Of a stretch of DNA of 64,000 nt, positions 34,421-45,088 are shown one piece after another; position 1 is the stretch's first letter, and each line of letters opens with the position of its first letter. The stretch is taken from positions 1,482,501 through 1,546,500 of the forward strand of contig JACVVK020000087.1 of assembly GCA_018292915.2 (NCBI GenBank). The letters run 5' to 3'. The stretch is from Batillaria attramentaria. Its lineage: Eukaryota; Mollusca; Gastropoda; Batillariidae. Both the position numbers and the translations under genes were made by a program. Below the pieces are notes generated by a model. The model searched no databases, was not told the origin of the DNA, and was given only the letters and a program-made list of their open reading frames with translations.

Positions 34421-35007
34421 CCAGCCCTAAATGGCTGCAGTAGTTTCACACGCGTTATCAGACTAAAGTACGCGATTGCATGGCGCCCGTCCCCTCAGGC
34501 CCTACTTGTTATATCATGCACTTTCAGGTTCCACTTACGAGCAGGAAGCATTCTGTACCAGCAGTGATACCAATTAGCCCAGGGTATCGTAGCCAACTAA
34601 TTAGCGGGAACAATCGCACCTACACAACTAATTTCTAGTTTCTGAAGCTAGTCTCCAAGTTTAGATACAGTCGAACTGAATGAGATGCCCTGGATTCCCA
34701 AACAGAGCAGACAGACACAGAAATACACAAACAGGCACACCAAATCGTCCACACGCATGAAATGCGTGACATTTGTAAATATGATAATTATGAAGATGTC
34801 GGGGGTCGGGGGGGGGGGGGGGAGGGGGGATAGCAACAGGATGATGAGTCCGCGTTATGCATTGATCACACATAATTATGTTTGGGGGCGATGGATAGTG
34901 TCTTCTCAGCTGGGACAAGTGTGTGTTTGTGACTCTCTCCCTCTCTCTATCTTTGCCTGTCTGTGTGCCTGTTTGTCTGTCTTTCAGTCTGTCTGTCTCT
35001 CTCTGTC

Positions 35008-35009
<2 letters not shown>

Positions 35010-35073
<64 letters not shown>

Positions 35074-35083
35074 GGGGGGGGGG
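35010..35083. repeat. (GT)n ending in poly(G)
   Basis: GT repeats then a G-run at 35073-35083. Confidence 0.95.
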
Positions 35084-35204
35084 GCAGTCTCCAGCATCCT
35101 TCACCTCTTCTGCGGAATTGTTAAGCCCACATAGGTTAACACACAACGATTTGAAATAATATTAATGAGCTGACGCTTCACAGTTATCGGCTAACGTTCT
35201 TGTG

Positions 35205-35308
35205 GGGTAGATGCGCGTGGTTCACTTGAGCGTGCGTGGTTTCAGTTTGCATGAGTCATTTCATTTGGATAAAGCGCCTATATTATTATTATTATTATTA
35301 TTATTATC
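35205..35308 (+). mobile_element. SINE-B 3' end next to the exon 2 acceptor
   Basis: GTGGTTCACTTGAGCGTGCG, then TTTGGATAAAGCGCCTA, then (ATT)n at 35281-35308. These match the last ~100 bp of SINE-B at 40830-40936. The tail ends 28 bp before the exon 2 splice junction. Confidence 0.8.
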
Positions 35309-35336
35309 TCATTTTTCTGCCTTCCGTTTGTTCCAG
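35309..35336 (+). promoter_or_regulatory. 3' splice site of exon 2
   Basis: A pyrimidine-rich tract (CATTTTTCTGCCTTCCGTTTG) followed by TTCCAG. The branch point must lie in or beside the SINE-B (ATT)n tail. Confidence 0.75.
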
Positions 35337-35519
35337 ACATCTTGGCTGTTTGCTTTAACCTGACCGTGATCGTGATATCTATTCGACACCGTAAGTCCCT
35401 GAACCACTCGGACGCTTTTGTGGCTTTGCTGGCAACGTCGGACCTGGGCCATCCTCTTCTGGGTTACCCTATGGTCATCTCAGCGTCGCTCAACCATGGC
35501 TGGAACTTCGGGCATCTGG
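35337..35519 (+). CDS. Opsin-like GPCR, exon 2 (TM1-TM2-first extracellular loop)
   Basis: This exon is the best-supported coding sequence in the window. Its 183 bp complete the split Asp codon and add 60 residues (86-145 of the joined product). In order they hold the rest of TM1 (LAVCFNLTVIVISI, with Asn92 at the family position 1.50), a basic first cytoplasmic loop (RHRKSLNHSD), TM2 (AFVALLATSDLGHPLLGYPM, with Asp120 at position 2.50 and a GYP motif), and the first extracellular loop with its conserved Trp (HGWNFG). The exon stops just before the expected TM3 cysteine. The acceptor is a pyrimidine tract plus CAG (35334-35336), and the donor is G|GTGAGT at 35519-35525, phase 1. The LGYPM segment and the W-FG spacing are typical of peropsin and its relatives (neuropsin, RGR, retinochrome), which bind retinal or act as photoisomerases. 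The retinal-binding Lys of TM7 lies outside the visible part, so light sensing is inferred. Phe91 replaces the Gly usually next to Asn1.50. Confidence 0.8.
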
Positions 35520-35579
35520 GTGAGTTGACTGTTCCACGATTCGGTTTTTCGTGATCTTAGCTGCCTGCTCCACCTCTTC

Positions 35580-35637
35580 GTTAGCGCAGAGAGCCGCGCT
35601 TCAGTTATAAGAGCTATGTATTATTATTATTATTGTT
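35580..35637 (+). mobile_element. LINE 3'-tail fragment after exon 2
   Basis: TTAGCGCAGAGAGCCGCGCT, then TATAAGAGCTATG and (TAT)n. It resembles the tails at 14655-14715 and 24193-24257. Confidence 0.55.
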
Positions 35638-35754
35638 CATTGTCTGCTTGTACGATTACTTGGCCGCTCATCCTGGGAGATATTCGTTAAAATTAGATGC
35701 ATGGTTTTGCACCCCAAGGAAGATCAATCAATCAGTTAATCAATCAATCAGTCA

Positions 35755-36110
35755 TTCTATCCATCCACTCACCCACCCACCCATCTACCCACCCATCCAT
35801 CCACCCATCCATCCACCCATCCACACACCCATCCATCCATCCACTCACCCGCCCACCCACCCACCCACCCATCCATCCACTCACCCGCCCACCCACCCAT
35901 CCACACATCCATCCATCCATCCACTCACCCGCCCACCCATCCACCCACCCATCCACACATCCATCCATCCATCCACTCACCCGCCCACCCATCCACACAT
36001 CCATCCATCCATCCACTCACCCGCCCACCCATCCACCCACCCATCCATCCACCCGCCCCATCCACACATCCATCCATCTATCCATCCACCCACTCACCCA
36101 CCCATCCTTA
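35755..36110 (+). repeat. (CCAT/CCAC)n tetranucleotide array with higher-order units
   Basis: Built from CATC, CACC and CGCC tetramers. A CACTCACCCGCCCACCCA block repeats at irregular spacing, giving a second level of repetition. Long His/Pro/Thr/Ile frames across it are artefacts. Confidence 0.95.
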
Positions 36111-36111
36111 T

Positions 36112-36885
36112 TGTCCACTGAATGTACATAAAATTGAAAATTGTCTGAGGGATCAGAGCAACATACTTGGTCGAAATACCTGTTGGTGAAGAATTTTATA
36201 TTTTGTGTTTTATGACGTTCACAGTGTCATAGTCCTGTCAGTTAGACTTGTAAATAATCGGAGGAATCGTGTGTGCTTCGCGAAAATCATGACTTTGGCA
36301 AAAGTGGTTTCGAGCCCCCCCCCTTCCCCTCCCCCCCCCCTTCCCCTCTCCATTCCCAAGCCCGCCCCTAGGCAGCAAACGTTTTTGGTGTGCGCGCGTG
36401 TGACAGAGACGTGACGTTCTGTTAGTCAACAGTGTTTTCTTCCAATACAAAGGCTGCTCTTTCGCCAAATGCCAGAACAGCACCGGGGGTGGGGGAGGGA
36501 GGGGGGTGTCTCCGCCTTCAGGGGGCTGTTTAAGACCGTCTGGTATTTTTATTCTCAAAACAACAGGATGTTGCCGTTCTGACACAGTCCGTCCGTCAGT
36601 GACGCACACAGGAAGGACGGAAACTTGATCTTGAAACAGATACGGCATTTCTTGAAATGTCACATGTTCGAGAAGTATTTTGTGTCAGGTGTGGTGCCAT
36701 TTGGTCGCATCGTTAGTGTGTGTGTATGATGAGGGCGGGGAGCGCGGGGGGAGGGGGGGGGGAGGGGGAGGGGGGCGCATACTTGAAGTAATGTATCATC
36801 ATATGTTTTCGTTGTTGTTGTTTGTTTTTAAATTCTAGTAAATTTTGTCCGCCTAAAATTTTATAAAATTGATGAATAGCATAGC
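36112..36885. other. Anonymous intronic DNA with C- and G-runs
   Basis: C-runs near 36317-36340 and G-runs at 36483-36506 and 36736-36775. No gene recognised. Confidence 0.35.
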
Positions 36886-36950
36886 ATAGCATAGCATAGC
36901 ATAGCATAGCATACCACACCACACCACACCACACCACACCACGCCGTGCC
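36878..36950 (+). repeat. Pentanucleotide array (CATAG)n to (CCACA)n
   Basis: Eight or so CATAG units change stepwise to CCACA and then to GTGCC-type pentamers without losing the 5-bp period. Confidence 0.93.
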
Positions 36951-37535
36951 GTGCCATGCCATTCAGTATCATCGTATGATATTTTATTTGTTTTTATTGT
37001 CTGTAGTGTAAAGAGAGTTTCGTTTACTTTTTTTTTTTAATAAAAAAGTCGGCTTGTCTTATGCCCCCTGCTTTGGCTGCGCTGGACTTCCACACCAACT
37101 TCAGCTATAGTAGCAGTATTCTGCAATCATAATGTCAAAGCCTCGGGAAAGAAAAAGAACAAGGCTGCGCACTTGACTCCGTCCAGCAACTCATCGACTT
37201 CGCTGCACAGCGTGCAAGCAACATGCCTTGGTCAGGATTCCCTGCACAATGCAGCCACCGTAACATGCTAGAGATTCGAATAGGCTGGGCCTTGTTTCCT
37301 GCAGTACATGTCCAGCACAGTAGCCACAGCTGGCTGATTAGCTCCCAGTGGGTTTTTGAGTGCCGATGTCCGCCAAACTCGGGTTAATTGGCGGGAATCA
37401 TCGGAATAATTGTGGGACTTGCAAATCAGACAGACGCGGAATCAGTGCGCGAAAACTGTGACCAGCAACGGTTGAAGTTCACTATTACTGGGTCTAGATT
37501 TTGTGAAAAGTGTTTGGATGCTTTATTCCTGTAAA
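36951..37535. other. Anonymous intronic DNA
   Basis: No repeat or gene recognised. Confidence 0.3.
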
Positions 37536-37536
37536 T

Positions 37537-37616
37537 GTTTTCTGCGATAATAGTTCTTTCTGTTTTCTGCGATAATAGTTCTTTCTGTTTTCTGCGATAA
37601 TAGTTCTTTCTCAGTG

Positions 37617-37674
<58 letters not shown>
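37537..37674 (+). repeat. 25-bp triplet repeat followed by (GA)n
   Basis: TTTTCTGCGATAATAGTTCT plus TTCTG occurs three times without change at 37537-37611. A pure GA array follows at 37619-37674. Confidence 0.93.
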
Positions 37675-37677
<3 letters not shown>

Positions 37678-37679
37678 AC

Positions 37680-38720
37680 AAGCAGCAACGCAAAACTATA
37701 CAATGAAATACAGTTGACAAAAACAGACATACAGACAGAGAATGACTGATACAGAAATACAGAGGGAGAAAGGACAACTGCGTGTGTGTGGGGGGGGGGG
37801 GGGGGTAAGGGGGGGGGGGTAGTAGAGCTGATGTACGCAATTTAATTTGCGCTGAGAGACTGATCATTAGCTGCTTTGAAAATGCCGAGGCACCCCCTCT
37901 AGCGCTAATATGCAGTTCACGATAGGTCTATCCCCTTTCACTTTCAAATTCGTTCTTGGTGAGCTAAAGCCAGTGGCTGTACTAAATTGGATGTCTGGTT
38001 TGCTGGGTTTTTTTCAACACCTCTCCTGCTGTCTCTCCGACAGCTTTCGTCTGGCTTTCATTTATTAACCAGTACAAGGCGCCAACTAGAAATGAACCAT
38101 GGACAATATGTGTGGAATGTGTTTATTGCGTATGACTTGTTGGGTAGCTACTTGCTGCACGCCTACACCTAGTCATTCTCCGTTTGCAGGCAATACGTTT
38201 TTGTGATTTTGTTTTTGTGATTTTGTTTTTGTGTTTTGTTCGTTTTGTTTTTGTGTTTTGTTGGTTTTTGGTTTTGTGTTTTGTCTTCGTGCTGTAGTGA
38301 GACAACTACAAGTGTTCGATCGCGACATGCTGAGAACAAATGAAAAGACAAAAAGTCTGCACTTTGTATAGATATTGTCGACTACTACAAATTGGAAACG
38401 ACAGAGGTCCTGAATCTCGCTGTCGGAATGCTTTTTGTCAGCTGTTATTTCAGTATTACTTTATCTTATTTTATCTCTGTTTATTTCATATCAATTGACT
38501 GTTCGTTTATTCGATGTGATAACTTTGACAGGCATAAACTGTGTGTGATTTCATGTTGGTGGTGTTCGCAGATATGCAGTTATGATGTCCGTTTCTTATT
38601 CTATATTAGTGGTAATATCTCTAAGCGATGACAAATTTCATTTCACCTGTATATTTACACACACTTGTCTCTTGTGCACGTTTTGGAGTTCACCCCTAAA
38701 CCAGCTTCCCTGGTATTACC
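37680..38720. other. Anonymous intronic DNA
   Basis: G-runs at 37791-37818 and a T/G-rich stretch at 38195-38285. Nothing recognised. Confidence 0.35.
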
Positions 38721-38735
38721 TGCTATTGACAAATA

Positions 38736-38912
38736 CGGGTGGGTGGGTGGGGGGTTGGGGGTTTAACGTCCTTTTCCACCACATACGGGTGATATCAAAG
38801 ACGGGGCAACGATGAAAAGGCCAGCACAAATATTTGGCCCCAGCCGGGATACGAACTCACGATTCGAGCATTAGAAGTCCAACGCTCTACCATTCGGCCA
38901 CCCCGGCTCCCC
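38736..38912 (-). mobile_element. SINE-A (A1 subtype), exact 13-bp target duplication
   Basis: CTATTGACAAATA occurs at 38723-38735 and 38913-38925. Full-length head and body, T-variant B box. Confidence 0.94.
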
Positions 38913-38925
38913 CTATTGACAAATA

Positions 38926-39487
38926 AAAACAACAGAAAAATGAAATAAGGTAAAAAAAAAAAAACAAAAAAAAAACACCAAAAACAAATTTGAAACGTGG
39001 AGCTATTACGTTTCTTTAAAAAAGGAAAAGAAAACACAACCACAAAAAAACAGAGTAGGCAAAAGCACGAGCGAGCAAGCACGTGATGAGTAATATCTCC
39101 TTCCCTCCTCCCGAACACAAGAGCAGCACGATCAGACCCCATCCCTCACAGGCGTAAATGTTAAACTCGTGATAAGAACACTTCTTTATGCATGTACATG
39201 CCTTCCGGTGATGGTTTGGGTTTCGGAAGTTGATGCCTGGTGCAGTGTCTTCTGGGATATTGTTTGACCTAGGTCATTACGGGCGCCCGGACACGTATGG
39301 AAATTAATGCAAGGACATGTTGCTGACAAAAAGAATTCGTTTGAACCAAAGACTCTATGGTTACACAGCGTAGCTGATTCAGACTGAGCCCATGTTTCAA
39401 CTTTACCGTCAAACGGTAGAAAGGCTGAAATGTTCATCAAAGCCATGGTGCTTATGCCCTTTTACTAAATGACTGATACCTCCAACT
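38926..39487. other. Anonymous intronic DNA
   Basis: A-runs at 38950-38975. No gene or repeat recognised. Confidence 0.3.
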
Positions 39488-39504
39488 GCTCCACTACGGA
39501 CAAG

Positions 39505-39675
39505 GGTGGGTGGGTGTTTGGGGGTTTAACGTCCTTTTCCACCACATACGGGTGATATCAAAGACGGAGCAACGATGAAAAAGCCAGCACAAATATTTGG
39601 CCCCAGCCGGGATACGAACTCACGACCCGAGCATTAGGAGTCCAACGCTCTACCATTCGGCCAGCCCGGCTCCCC
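39505..39675 (-). mobile_element. SINE-A (A1 subtype), 17-bp target duplication
   Basis: GCTCCACTACGGACAAG (39488-39504) and GCTCCACTAGGGACAAG (39676-39692), one mismatch. Full length. Confidence 0.93.
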
Positions 39676-39692
39676 GCTCCACTAGGGACAAG

Positions 39693-40150
39693 AAACACAC
39701 TGATGATTTACGAGAGAGGGAGGGTTATGTTGTTATAGCGGGAGGTTTTAAGTCCCAGTGAGAATGAAAATGTTTCTTTTATCCCCACCGTTCTGAGCAG
39801 TTTTCCGACTTTGCACCACCGCGACACCGTTAGGAAATCCCGAACGAAGTCGCTGCACGTTTTCTGTGTCGCACTGACGACAGGTCCACAAAGACTGAAA
39901 TTATAGGTGCGGGAAATCCGAGACAACGAAAGGGGACTGTATTGTTTACTGATGGCGGCTGGTACAAATTTTCACCCGCATGATCGTAAATCAACGCGTG
40001 AAGCACTCATTTATCCGCGCGGCGTAAACAGCTTTTCAACGGTAGGGTCTATTTCCTTTTCAGGTCCTTCTTCGTTTCAGTTTTGCTTTGTTGTGCTTTG
40101 CTGCACGAACCTGGATGCGCCAAGGACAGATGTCCAGCCGTGTTTTCCCA
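39693..40150. other. Anonymous intronic DNA
   Basis: Nothing recognised. Confidence 0.3.
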
Positions 40151-40154
40151 GTAG

Positions 40155-40202
40155 TATGCTACAAACTCTACTCACTCTCTAGTCTATAGAGTTTGTAGTA
40201 TA
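40155..40202. repeat. Hairpin with ~16-bp arms
   Basis: TATGCTACAAACTCTA and TAGAGTTTGTAGTATA are inverted around a 15-base loop, just upstream of the nested SINE-A pair. Confidence 0.65.
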
Positions 40203-40211
40203 CGAACTATC

Positions 40212-40537
40212 GAGGAGCCAAGATAGACGAGCGGTACCAGTGATCGGGTCGTGAGTTCAAATCCCGGCTGCGGCCAAATATTTGTGCTGGCTTTTTCATC
40301 GTTGCCCCGTCTTTGATATCACGTGGTGGAAAAGGACGTTAAACCCCCAAACACCCACCCACCCATCCAGACGAGCGGTACGTAGAGCGTTGGACTTTCA
40401 ATACTCGGGTCGTGAATTCGAATCCCGGCTGTAACCAAATATTTATGCTGGCCATTTTCTGGTTAACCCCGTCTGTGATACATGTATCACCGTTACGTTG
40501 TGGAAAAGCACGTTAAGCCCTAAAACACCCAACCACC
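40212..40537 (+). mobile_element. Older SINE-A, split by a younger SINE-A
   Basis: The head (GAGGAGCCAAGATAG, 40212-40224) and the rest (from GTAGAGCGTTGG at 40382) belong to one diverged A2-type copy. It is interrupted in the A box by 40238-40368. The tail ends near 40537. Confidence 0.85.
40238..40368 (+). mobile_element. 5'-truncated SINE-A inserted in SINE-A
   Basis: AGACGAGCGGTAC occurs at 40225-40237 and 40369-40381, an exact 13-bp target duplication made from the host SINE's own A-box region. The copy starts after the anticodon arm. Confidence 0.9.
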
Positions 40538-40542
40538 CTTTG

Positions 40543-40936
40543 GGGCGGTCGGTGGTCTAGTGGTTAAGAGATTTGTCACCAATGCGAGAGGTCAGGGGTT
40601 CGAGTCCCACTCGGTGCAAAGAATTTTTCCTTCTCGTACGTGGCACCGATCATTCGGGCCGATCGTCGGGGGTTCTCTCTGGGTACTCCGGCTTCCTCCC
40701 CCTCTGCTTTGGAAATGTTTAGCCCACAAAGTTTGAAAAATAAATGCAATTCTAAATTCCGAAATTTAAATAGCTGAGCTGACCTTTCGCACCACGTGAT
40801 TGTAATGTGTTTATGTCCAGTGTGTGAGAGAATGCGTATGATTCACGTGAGCGTGCGTGTTTGGGTTCAGTTCGCGGCGCTTTGAACCGATTCATGAACT
40901 TGGATAAAGCGCCTAATACTCATTATTATTATTACT
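40543..40936 (+). mobile_element. SINE-B, full length
   Basis: Best copy of the family: head with A box TGGTCTAGTGG and B box GGTTCGAGTCC, a central segment of about 250 bp, the GCGCTTTGAACCGATTCATG tail, then TAAAGCGCCTAATACTC and (ATT)n. It starts 5 bp after the preceding SINE-A. Confidence 0.93.
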
Positions 40937-41370
40937 ACCGTAATCTCGAAGTATGCGCAACTGAGTTCAAGCCTGAAATGCTGCAACCGATCATAGTGCG
41001 TTCACTTACTCTGTCTAGATAATTATCGTACGTCTCTACGCCAACCAACCAACCACCCAGCCAGCCAGATCCCATCTAGACCGGTTTTAAATAATGACAT
41101 TGTACCGATCGCAGCAGCAATCTGTTATTGACACGTTTGTCCAGAAAAAGGGAACACCTTTCGCAGTAAATATCTCGCGCCAGCGTCCGCCTCCGTAAAC
41201 TCTCTAAATTTATCTCACTTAACGTTGCACAACTGCACTCCTTGAGTACGTTCAGAGCTGGGGACAGTCGGTGCAGTCCTATCCGTCACGTGCCAGCACG
41301 CGGCGCCAGATTGTGGAGATCAGAGTTCGTGTGACACGAGAAGACGTACTTGTTTTACTGTTTAATACGG
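40937..41370. other. Anonymous intronic DNA, possibly older LINE sequence
   Basis: Lies directly upstream of a LINE C-terminal remnant in the same orientation. No RT motif can be read with confidence. Confidence 0.3.
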
Positions 41371-41374
41371 CAAA

Positions 41375-41775
41375 GTACGAGGCTTCCACGAGTGCAGGTC
41401 CCTCCGTTTGGAACTCTCTGCCAGCTCATCTCGTCAGGGTCTGCCTCAACCAACTCCTTCAGGCAGAACATGAACGCACATCTTTTTGACAGCTCTCTCT
41501 CTCTCTCTCTCTGGGATAGCCGAATGGTAGAGCGTTGGACCTTTAATGCTCGGGTCGTGAGTTCGGATCCCGGTTGGGGCCAAATATTTGTACCGGCCTT
41601 TTTCTCGTTGCACAGTCTTTGATATCACCCTAACGTGGTGGAAAAGTATGTTAAACTCCCGAACACCCCCCCCCCATTCCCCCCCCCCTCACCGCTCCTT
41701 TCCGTTCTCATTCCAAAGGCGTCGTGGGCTTGCTTAGCTGCGCCGTACAAATGGCCGGTCATAATCACCATGATG
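41375..41775 (+). mobile_element. LINE 3' end split by SINE-A
   Basis: 41395-41490 carries the RT C-terminal motif (AGPSVWNSLPAHLV, then a decayed tail). A CT run to 41513 is followed by the SINE-A, and the LINE resumes at 41691 with CCAAAGGCGTCGTGGGCTTG and CGTACAAATGGCCGGTCATAA. It aligns with 26325-26608, where the CT run is not interrupted. Confidence 0.8.
41514..41690 (+). mobile_element. SINE-A inserted in the LINE CT run
   Basis: Begins GGGATAGCCGAATGG (slightly 5'-truncated), with A2-type TTTTTCTCG body and a C-rich tail. The flanking simple repeat hides any target duplication. Confidence 0.88.
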
Positions 41776-41817
41776 AATGCTCTACACATTTTTGTTTTTG
41801 TTTTTTTGTTTTGTGTT

Positions 41818-42207
41818 GGGGTGGTCGGTGGTCTAGTGGTTAAGAGACTTGTCACCAATGCGAGAGGTCAAGGGTTCGAGTCCCACTCGGGGCAAAGAAT
41901 TTTTCCTTCTCGTATGTGGCATCGTTCATTCGGGCCGATCGTCGGGGGTTCTGTCCGGGTACTCCGGCTTCCTCCCCCTCTGCTTTGGAAATGTTCAGCC
42001 CACCAAATTTGAAAAATTAAATGCAATTCTAAATTCCGAAATTTAAATAGCTGAGGTGACCCTTCGCACCACGTGATTGTAGTATGTTTATGTCCAGTGT
42101 GTGAGAGAATGCGTGTGATTCACGTGAGCGTGCGTACTGGGTTCAGTTCGCGGCGCTTTGAGCCGATTCATGGTAAAGTGCCTATACAATACTCATTATT
42201 ATTATTT
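41818..42207 (+). mobile_element. SINE-B, full length
   Basis: GGGGTGGTCGGTGGTCTAGT head, intact A and B boxes, collinear with 40543-40936. Ends TAAAGTGCCTATACAATACT and (ATT)n. Confidence 0.93.
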
Positions 42208-42317
42208 GTTACCGTGCTGTCGCACTCTCCAAAGGAAGGGCTCGGGGTTACAGCGTCCACCTTCAGCTGGCCTCCTATCGAGGTTATACCGCGCTCTGCA
42301 TCCTACGTTTCTGGGGG

Positions 42318-42390
42318 ACGGTTAGTTAGTTAGTTATTTAGGGCTTAACGCCGCGCAAGCAACAAAGGCTAATTCGCGGCAATCTGGGGA
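42318..42390 (-). repeat. GCGCGGCGTTAA-type dispersed repeat with (TTAG)n
   Basis: GTTAGTTAGTTAG, then GGGCTTAACGCCGCGCAAGC, then GGCTAATTCGCGGC, the inverted form of 30685-30745. Confidence 0.65.
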
Positions 42391-43315
42391 CGGGTGTTTA
42401 GGGTTTCGTGGTACACTGTTCCATCGGAGCTGAACTGTCACTCAAAGAATAGTGTCGCCAAGGGGCATCCGTCTTTCAGCGCTCCGAATAAAACTTTTAA
42501 CATCATTACGGGACCCCACGCCCATCCCCGACCCTCTGGTTATAATTACTTTGTTCCGGTGTGTTTGGATTTACACCGACTGACATCTTCGTGGTGATGT
42601 TGGCACGTGCAAGGGGGACAGGTTTTGACCTACTTCGGGCTGGTGGATCTTTTTTTATTTTTTTTATTTTTTTTTTAGCTGGTTGCAGGGATCTGGTTGT
42701 CTGGGAGTGAAGGATGGGTGACGGGTGGGCGTCGGGAAGGTTGTGCTTTGTGGTCAATGGTCACCGCCCTTGTACGACGGAAGACCCTCAGGATTTTAGC
42801 AAGTAGAGCGATGGAGCCTCGTCAGTGGTAGTGCGTGTCCACAAGGAACGGCTGAAACCTCACTGCACTCGAATGAATTGGATCAACTAAGTGGCATCCT
42901 TCCGCTGGAAGCTCAGAGAAGGCCTCTACTTTTTTTCCCCCATTTTCATTGGGGGTAGGTGGGGGGGGGGGGGGAGGAGGAGGCTGTATCCTACTCCCGA
43001 GGAACTGTTCGGTTCCTGCGGCACCTCTGTAGTCTAGTTTCATCGCTTTCTCCGACGTACACAAAGCAAACCGCGCTATTCGCTCTTTTTTCTCCTCCAG
43101 CTGACGGTCAACTGACGTCTACTATATATATAGGTCCAGCTGATTGGGGCTAATCTAGAGAGAGGTCCATGACCCAGACCAGGTTTCCTTCCCCCCCTCG
43201 AGATCTCGGTCCCAGTCACCGGGGGAGACATTTTCCGAGCCGCTGGTTTGCATTATGTGTTTGTTGCAGGCAAGCCAGTACTATTACCGATAGTCGTTAG
43301 CCTCGTAGTCTTCAC
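42391..43315. other. Anonymous intronic DNA
   Basis: T-run at 42650-42676 and G-run at 42960-42975. Nothing recognised. Confidence 0.35.
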
Positions 43316-44255
43316 CGGGGTTAAACAAGATGGCCACGGTCAAACGATGTGCCACTCTCGATTCAAAAGTTTCAACAGCGGTTCAGGTCTCCAAACAGTG
43401 GCACTCTCATTCGTTCTTTTGTCAAAAAGAAAAAAGAAAAAAAGAAAAAAGAAAAAAAAAGGACTAATTCCTTGGGCGATTTTAAAATCTGAGTGCACTT
43501 CCTTTGATCAACGGACTTCGGTTTCTCGTTTCGATAACTACGGACCGTTCATCGAACAACCACCTACCTTTGCGATTCGAACACACCACAAGAGCCACCT
43601 ACCTTTGCGATCCGAACACACCACAAGAGCCGCCTACCTTTGCGAACTAAACACACCACAAGAACCACCTACCTTTGCGATCCGAACACATCACAAGAAC
43701 CACCTACCTTTGCGATCCGAACACATCACAAGAACCACCTAACTTTGCGATCCGAACACACCACAAGAGCCATCTATCTTTGCGATCCGAACACACCACA
43801 AGAGCCACCTACCTTTGCGATCCGAACACACCACAAGAGCCATCTACCTTTGCGAACCGAACACACCACAAGAGCCACCTAACTTTGCGATCCGAACACA
43901 CCACAAGAGCCACCTACCTTTGCGAACCGAACACACCACAAGAGCCACCTAACTTTGCGATCCGAACACACCACAAGAGCCATCTATCTTTGCGATCCGA
44001 ACACACCACAAGAGCCACCTACCTTTGCGATCCCAACACACCACAAGAGCCACCTATCTTTGCGATCCCAACACACCACAAGAACCACCTACCTTTGCGA
44101 TCCCAACACACCACAACAGAGCACAGAATTGCGTATGCTCAGATTTCAGAAAATAAATTGCGACTTCACCAGAGAGCAATCGCCGTCGTAACTTTCGAAT
44201 CGAGAGTGGCACTTAGCTGGACAGCGGGCATCTTGTTTACCCCCCCCCCCCCCCC
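43316..44255. mobile_element. TIR-5: element with ~50-bp TIRs around a minisatellite
   Basis: The left end reads TAAACAAGATGGCCACGG, then GTGCCACTCTCGATTCAAAA. The right end inverts it: AACTTTCGAATCGAGAGTGG, then GGGCATCTTGTTTACC. The interior holds CAACGGACTTCGG, also in 4222-4740, and a 35-bp minisatellite. No transposase. A C-run at the right end hides the target duplication. Confidence 0.75.
43561..44121 (+). repeat. 35-bp minisatellite, 16 copies
   Basis: The unit runs CACCTACCTTTGCGATCCGA, then ACACACCACAAGAGC. Variants (CATCTATC, AACCGA, TCCCAAC) are grouped along the array, suggesting local duplication. Since 35 is not a multiple of 3, an open frame cycles through all three readings every 105 bp. 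The His/Thr-rich peptides are artefacts. Confidence 0.95.
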
Positions 44256-44309
44256 AAAGTGAGTCTGCGGAAAGGGATTCGTTACTTGGTTCGTTGCGTG
44301 TTTTAACTT

Positions 44310-44395
44310 CTTTTACCACCACGTACGAGCGTAGGGATGATACCAACAGACGGGGCAGCGACAGAGGAGCACTCCAGCACAAACCTTCGGGCTAC
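44310..44395 (-). mobile_element. SINE-A fragment
   Basis: TTTTACCACCACGTACGAGC, GACGGGGCAGCGAC and CCAGCACAAA match the minus-strand SINE-A body. The head is absent and the copy is diverged. Confidence 0.6.
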
Positions 44396-44835
44396 ACAAC
44401 ACAGATACGGATTTCAAAGAAAATGCTAACATATTTCTCTTGAACATAACGCTGCACATGATACCCTAGAAATACTTTAAAATTCATCCCCCCCCCCCCA
44501 AAAAAAAAAAAAAATGATAAAAATAAATAAATAAATAAATAAAAATAAAATAAAATTAAAAATAAATTAAATAAAAAAATAAAATAAATTTTAAAAATAA
44601 AATAAATTTAAAAAAAATAAATTTAAAAAATGAATAAAATAAAATAAAATAAAATAATCCAGCAGCCAAGGACTCACGTGTAGGGCAAATTTAAACAAAA
44701 TACATATTCCAATATTCCACTTTTTTTTTGCAATGCTAGCAGCGATCACCTACCCCTCTCAATCCTCTGTCGTCTGCTAGCTTTTGTGCCAGCCGCGCGT
44801 GAATACAAATACTCCAGCGTCGGTTATCCAGGCTG
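44396..44835 (+). repeat. Dispersed repeat, copy 1
   Basis: CAGATACGGATTTCAAAGAAAATGC, a (C)n(A)n tract, GTGTAGGGCAAATTTAAACA and GCAATGCTAGCAGCG, through to CGCGCGTGAATACA, are collinear with 62108-62370. Expanded A/T repeats at 44517-44660 enlarge this copy. Confidence 0.8.
44489..44660. repeat. (C)n(A)n junction and (AAATA)n low complexity
   Basis: A C-run passes directly into an A-run, then about 150 bp containing only A and T. Confidence 0.9.
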
Positions 44836-45088
44836 CCCTCCCTAGTGTGGGATTTCGTAGCGACAATAAGACACCAACGCGCAGAAAGCACGCAGACCGT
44901 TATCATGATATTGGTGGCCTGTAGTTAACAAAATGGCTTGCCTTCTAGAAAATTGTCCCTTGCACTCAGCTTAACGTTTCCCTTGATACTAATGTTGTAA
45001 TGCAACCTCAGTTGATTGAAATCCTCTCCACCCCCACCCCCCACCCCCACTCCCCTCCCCCACGAGATGAAAGGAGAGGGTCGCGTGG

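Noticed and set aside
35633..36131. His/Pro/Thr/Ile-rich frames of 144-162 residues
   Set aside because: Translation of the CCAT/CCAC tetranucleotide array.
43675..44262. 195-residue His/Thr-rich repeat protein
   Set aside because: It is the 35-bp minisatellite read in one frame. All three frames stay open, the period is not a multiple of three, and the array sits inside a TIR element.
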